In this document: in pieces, positions 61,484 through 64,000 of the stretch
Layout of the letters: each line of letters begins with the position of its first letter
Position numbering within the stretch: the stretch's first letter is position 1
From: Tenacibaculum lutimaris
GTDB lineage: Bacteria > Bacteroidota > Bacteroidia > Flavobacteriales > Flavobacteriaceae
Length of the DNA stretch: 64,000 nt
Reading direction: 5' to 3'
Assembly (NCBI RefSeq): GCF_003610735.1
Contig: NZ_RAQM01000008.1
Location: 310,001 to 374,000 of the forward strand
Translations under genes and position numbers: made by a program
The notes under the pieces: model-generated
What the model saw: only the letters and a program-made list of their open reading frames with translations
Told to the model about the DNA's origin: nothing
Database searches by the model: none

Positions 61484-62427
61484 AAAAATACACCAGCCTA
61501 AACGACATTAAAAACCTTTCAGATACCGTTCAAAAGGCAATTCAATTAAAAGAAAACCCCTATCAGTTTACTGATTTAGGACAACATAAAACCTTAGTCT
61601 TGCTTTTTTTCAATGCTAGTTTACGTACAAGGTTAAGTACCGAAAAAGCGGCTAAAAACTTAGGTATGGAAGTAAGCGTGTTAAACATTACCAATGCTTG
61701 GAATATGGAGTTTGAAGATGGTACTGTGATGAATTTAAGTACTTCAGAGCATATTAAAGAAGCTGCCATGGTAATTTCTCAGTATGCAGATATGATTGCA
61801 GTAAGAGCTTTTCCGACGTTGAAAGACAAAGAAAAAGATACCTCTGAAATTGTACTCAACAGTTTTATAAAATACGCTACGGTACCTGTTATCAATATGG
61901 AAAGCGCTACTGACCATCCACTGCAAGCCTTGGCAGATGCGATTACTATTACAGAAACTAAAAAAGTTGACAAACCTAAAGTTGTGTTGTCTTGGGCTCC
62001 ACACCCGAAAGCATTACCACATTCGGTTGCCAATGCTTTTGTTCACTTGATGCACAACATGGATGTAGAATTTGTTATAACGCATCCAAAAGGGTACGAG
62101 TTAGATTCTGAAATCACGAAACACTTTCCTGTTGAATATAATCAAGAAAAAGCTTTTGAAAATGCTGACTTTATTTATGCCAAAAACTGGAGTTCTTTTA
62201 ATGATTATGGTAAAATTCTAAATGAAGACCCCAACTGGATGATTACCAAAGAAAAACTAGGCAATGCTAAATTCATGCATTGTTTACCTATCAGAAGAAA
62301 TGTAGTAGCAGAAGATGCTGTTTTAGATGGTGAAAATTCTCTTGTGATTGAACAAGCCAACAACAGAACCTTTGCTGCACAGATAGTATTAAAAGAGATT
62401 TTAAAAACAATGAGCAAGGAGAATTAA
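61480..62427 (+). CDS. argF': N-acylornithine transcarbamylase (ArgF', probable N-succinylornithine type)
   Basis: 315 residues. The carbamoyl-phosphate loop is SLRTR at 47-51, and DHPLQALAD and FMHCLPIRRN are conserved. FIYAKNWSSFNDYG and SWAPHPKALPHSVANAF are features of acylornithine transcarbamylases rather than classical ArgF. The residue aligned with Glu92 of acetylornithine transcarbamylase and Pro90 of the Bacteroides fragilis succinylornithine enzyme appears to be Ser89 (LSTSEH). Substitution of Glu92 by Ser or Pro is reported to shift specificity to succinylornithine, so a succinyl pathway is the better guess. Confidence 0.88.
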   Translation: MKKYTSLNDIKNLSDTVQKAIQLKENPYQFTDLGQHKTLVLLFFNASLRTRLSTEKAAKNLGMEVSVLNITNAWNMEFEDGTVMNLSTSEHIKEAAMVISQYADMIAVRAFPTLKDKEKDTSEIVLNSFIKYATVPVINMESATDHPLQALADAITITETKKVDKPKVVLSWAPHPKALPHSVANAFVHLMHNMDVEFVITHPKGYELDSEITKHFPVEYNQEKAFENADFIYAKNWSSFNDYGKILNEDPNWMITKEKLGNAKFMHCLPIRRNVVAEDAVLDGENSLVIEQANNRTFAAQIVLKEILKTMSKEN

Positions 62428-62439
62428 CAAGTAAAAACT

Positions 62440-62543
62440 GTCTGTATAAAGAAATAACGAGTGAAAAAGCGAAAGTGCTAAGCGTAGCTTTAAGCATGAA
62501 GCTTTGAAAGTGAGTGGTGCGTAGCAATTTCCTCTTTACAGAC
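62440..62543. repeat. Foldback element after argF'
   Basis: GTCTGTA (62440-62446) and TACAGAC (62537-62543) close a 104-base stretch; with one bulge the stem extends through AAAG/CTTT. An inner palindromic part (AAGCGTAGCTTTAAGC, AAGCTTTGAAAG) folds as well. TTTTTT follows at 62548. It may act as a partial terminator inside the operon. Confidence 0.55.
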
Positions 62544-62635
62544 TTGATTTTTTGGTTCGTTTTTTATCAAGAAAAAATGAACAGATTATTAATATGAATA
62601 ACAATAATTGAAAAGATGGTAAAAGGTAACCTTAA

Positions 62636-62741
62636 TAAGATAACCACGTCGTTCATTTAGACTTCGCTCAATGACTTCCTCGTTATGACGTCATTGCGAG
62701 CCTTTCGACTGTCGCTCAAGACAAGCTCAAGCGTGGCAATC
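62636..62741. repeat. Dispersed inverted repeat inside the arg operon, copy 2
   Basis: GTCATTGCGAGCCTTTCGAC with GTCGCTCAAGACAAGC (62690-62726) is the reverse complement of the copy at 58375-58411. GATAACCACGTCGTTCATTTAG just before it resembles GATAACCACGTCATTAAC at 31065. The whole 348-base argF'-argB gap is filled by this and the foldback at 62440. Confidence 0.75.
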
Positions 62742-62775
62742 TTTTTATAAAAACCTATTACTAAAAACTTAAAAA

Positions 62776-63555
62776 ATGAAAAACATAAAGATTGTTAAAA
62801 TAGGCGGAAACATCATTAATGATGAGAAAGCCCTACATAGCTTCTTAGCTGATTTCGCTCAGTTAAAAGGATCTAAAGTATTGATACACGGTGGTGGAAA
62901 ATTAGCTTCTGAATTGGCTAAAGAATTGAATATTCCTGTAACTATGATTGATGGCAGACGTGTAACCGATACGCAAACTTTAGATTTAATTACTATGGTA
63001 TATGCAGGTAAAATCAACAAGCAAATTGTTGCGCAGTTACAAGCGTACAACGCCAACGCCATAGGTTTTACAGGAGCTGATGGAAACACAATTATATCAA
63101 CCAAACGTCCTGCTGAACCTATAGATTATGGATTTGCTGGCGACGTTATTACCGTGAATCCGCAAATACTAACGGTATTAATTAATAACGAAGTAACGCC
63201 TGTCTTTTGTGCGATTACGCACGATGCAAACGGACAATTACTCAATACCAATGCCGATACTATTGCTGCTGAATTGGCTATAGGGTTATCTGCTGATTTT
63301 AATACAGAATTGTACTACTGTTTTGAAAAACCAGGAGTATTAAGTGATGTTTCTGATGATACTTCTGTTATTGAACAAATCACGTTAGAAACCTATACTC
63401 AACTAAAAACTGACGGAATCATTTTTGAAGGAATGCTTCCTAAGTTAGACAATTGCTTTCATGCCCTAAAAAACAATGTTCAAAAAGTACACATAGGCAA
63501 TACAGCTATGGTATTTAACTCAAAAAACAAACATACCTCATTACAACTATCATGA
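62776..63555 (+). CDS. argB: N-acylglutamate kinase
   Basis: 259 residues of the amino-acid kinase fold. KIGGNIINDEKALHSF opens the protein, LIHGGGKLASELAKEL follows at about 33-48, and NTNADTIAAELAIGL and MLPKLDNCFHALKN form the C-terminal part. It phosphorylates the acylated glutamate ahead of ArgC. It overlaps the next gene by 4 bases (ATGA). Confidence 0.94.
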   Translation: MKNIKIVKIGGNIINDEKALHSFLADFAQLKGSKVLIHGGGKLASELAKELNIPVTMIDGRRVTDTQTLDLITMVYAGKINKQIVAQLQAYNANAIGFTGADGNTIISTKRPAEPIDYGFAGDVITVNPQILTVLINNEVTPVFCAITHDANGQLLNTNADTIAAELAIGLSADFNTELYYCFEKPGVLSDVSDDTSVIEQITLETYTQLKTDGIIFEGMLPKLDNCFHALKNNVQKVHIGNTAMVFNSKNKHTSLQLS

Positions 63556-64000
63556 TACAAAGACTCACTACAAAAGCTATCAGCCTATTAAAAAACTTGA
63601 TAGAAACTCCTTCTTTTTCTTCGGAAGAAGATGCTACTGCCCTACTATTAGAAAACTGGTTTCAAGAATTTAATATTCCATATACCAGAACACAGAACAA
63701 TGTATGGTCGGTAAACAAACATTTTGATGATAGCAAACCTACGCTGTTACTAAACTCTCACCACGATACCGTAAAACCTAATAACGGCTATACCAAAGAT
63801 CCTTTTAAAGCGATTGTCGAAGATGGTAAACTCTACGGATTAGGAAGTAATGATGCAGGAGGCTGTTTGGTTTCATTACTAGTAACCTATACCTATTTCT
63901 ACCAAAAAGAAAACTTAGCGTATAATTTGGTATTTGCAGGAACTGCCGAAGAAGAAAGCAGCGGCCCTAACGGATTAAACGGATTACTAAAAACCTTACC
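63552..64000 (+). CDS. argE: N-acylornithine/citrulline deacylase (M20 peptidase), N-terminal part
   Basis: The first 149 codons; the gene runs off the window. Metal-ligand motifs of the M20 family are visible: LLLNSHHDTVKP (HxD), YGLGSNDAGGCL (catalytic-domain Asp) and FAGTAEEESSG (Glu-Glu). With ArgF' upstream, the natural substrate would be N-acylcitrulline rather than N-acylornithine. Co-transcribed and coupled to argB. Confidence 0.9.
   Translation, partial: MIQRLTTKAISLLKNLIETPSFSSEEDATALLLENWFQEFNIPYTRTQNNVWSVNKHFDDSKPTLLLNSHHDTVKPNNGYTKDPFKAIVEDGKLYGLGSNDAGGCLVSLLVTYTYFYQKENLAYNLVFAGTAEEESSGPNGLNGLLKTL

Overview
The window looks like a chromosome segment of a marine-type Flavobacteriaceae member (Bacteroidota), possibly near Tenacibaculum or Polaribacter. 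The support is very AT-rich DNA, weak or absent Shine-Dalgarno sequences, promoters of the TAnnTTTG type, many short lipoproteins with an SC lipobox, DUF4252 proteins, a BtuB/BtuG-like surface pair, and an arginine pathway with the Bacteroidota-type ornithine transcarbamylase relative (ArgF'). The genus is an inference. I see no rRNA, tRNA, CRISPR array, transposase or integrase.

Layout. 1-3279 (minus): MacB-type ABC export operon (ATPase, two permeases, start of the periplasmic adaptor). 3905-12079: vitamin B12 locus. A cobalamin riboswitch precedes a BtuB-like receptor and a BtuG-like propeller lipoprotein. A BtuF-like protein without a signal peptide lies upstream of these. A divergent operon holds cobU-cobT-cobS-cobC and a substrate-binding lipoprotein. 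Only salvage and nucleotide-loop assembly are encoded; no corrin-ring genes and no BtuCD are present. 12237-25506: AlkB-like dioxygenase, M1 peptidase, Kelch/IPT lipoprotein, an ECF sigma factor with a probable anti-sigma protein and two DUF4252 proteins, S41 peptidase, DUF72 protein and patatin. 25659-32209: Asp-box protein, a pair of amidohydrolase-family proteins, and a TrmH-type rRNA/tRNA methyltransferase.

32239-45598 is the accessory part: eleven to twelve unrelated, mostly unknown genes, all on the plus strand. Several are separated by long imperfect palindromes that recur in the window (family A: 32239, 42105, degenerate 43338; family B: 33037, 43181, degenerate 36225). The short sequences just inside the palindromes are reverse complements of each other across each gene and differ from gene to gene (10/10 bases for two genes). 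That is the architecture of integron cassettes and attC sites, here without an integrase. I consider this the main candidate for an undescribed system.

45680-47727: CbpA/CbpM co-chaperone pair and small proteins. 47870-55660 (minus): isoleucine-valine operon ilvE-ilvD-ilvB-ilvN-ilvC-ilvA. Its leader carries two tandem 20-residue peptides, each packed with Ile/Val codons and each followed by an intrinsic terminator, that is a double attenuator. 56557-64000 (plus): arginine operon GNAT-argG-argC-proC-argD-argF'-argB-argE, preceded by short reading frames ending in clustered CGN arginine codons and by a terminator-like hairpin. The ilv and arg operons diverge from a shared 0.9-kb control region. 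Foldback repeats of a dispersed family sit inside the arg operon and after ychJ-like and amidohydrolase genes.
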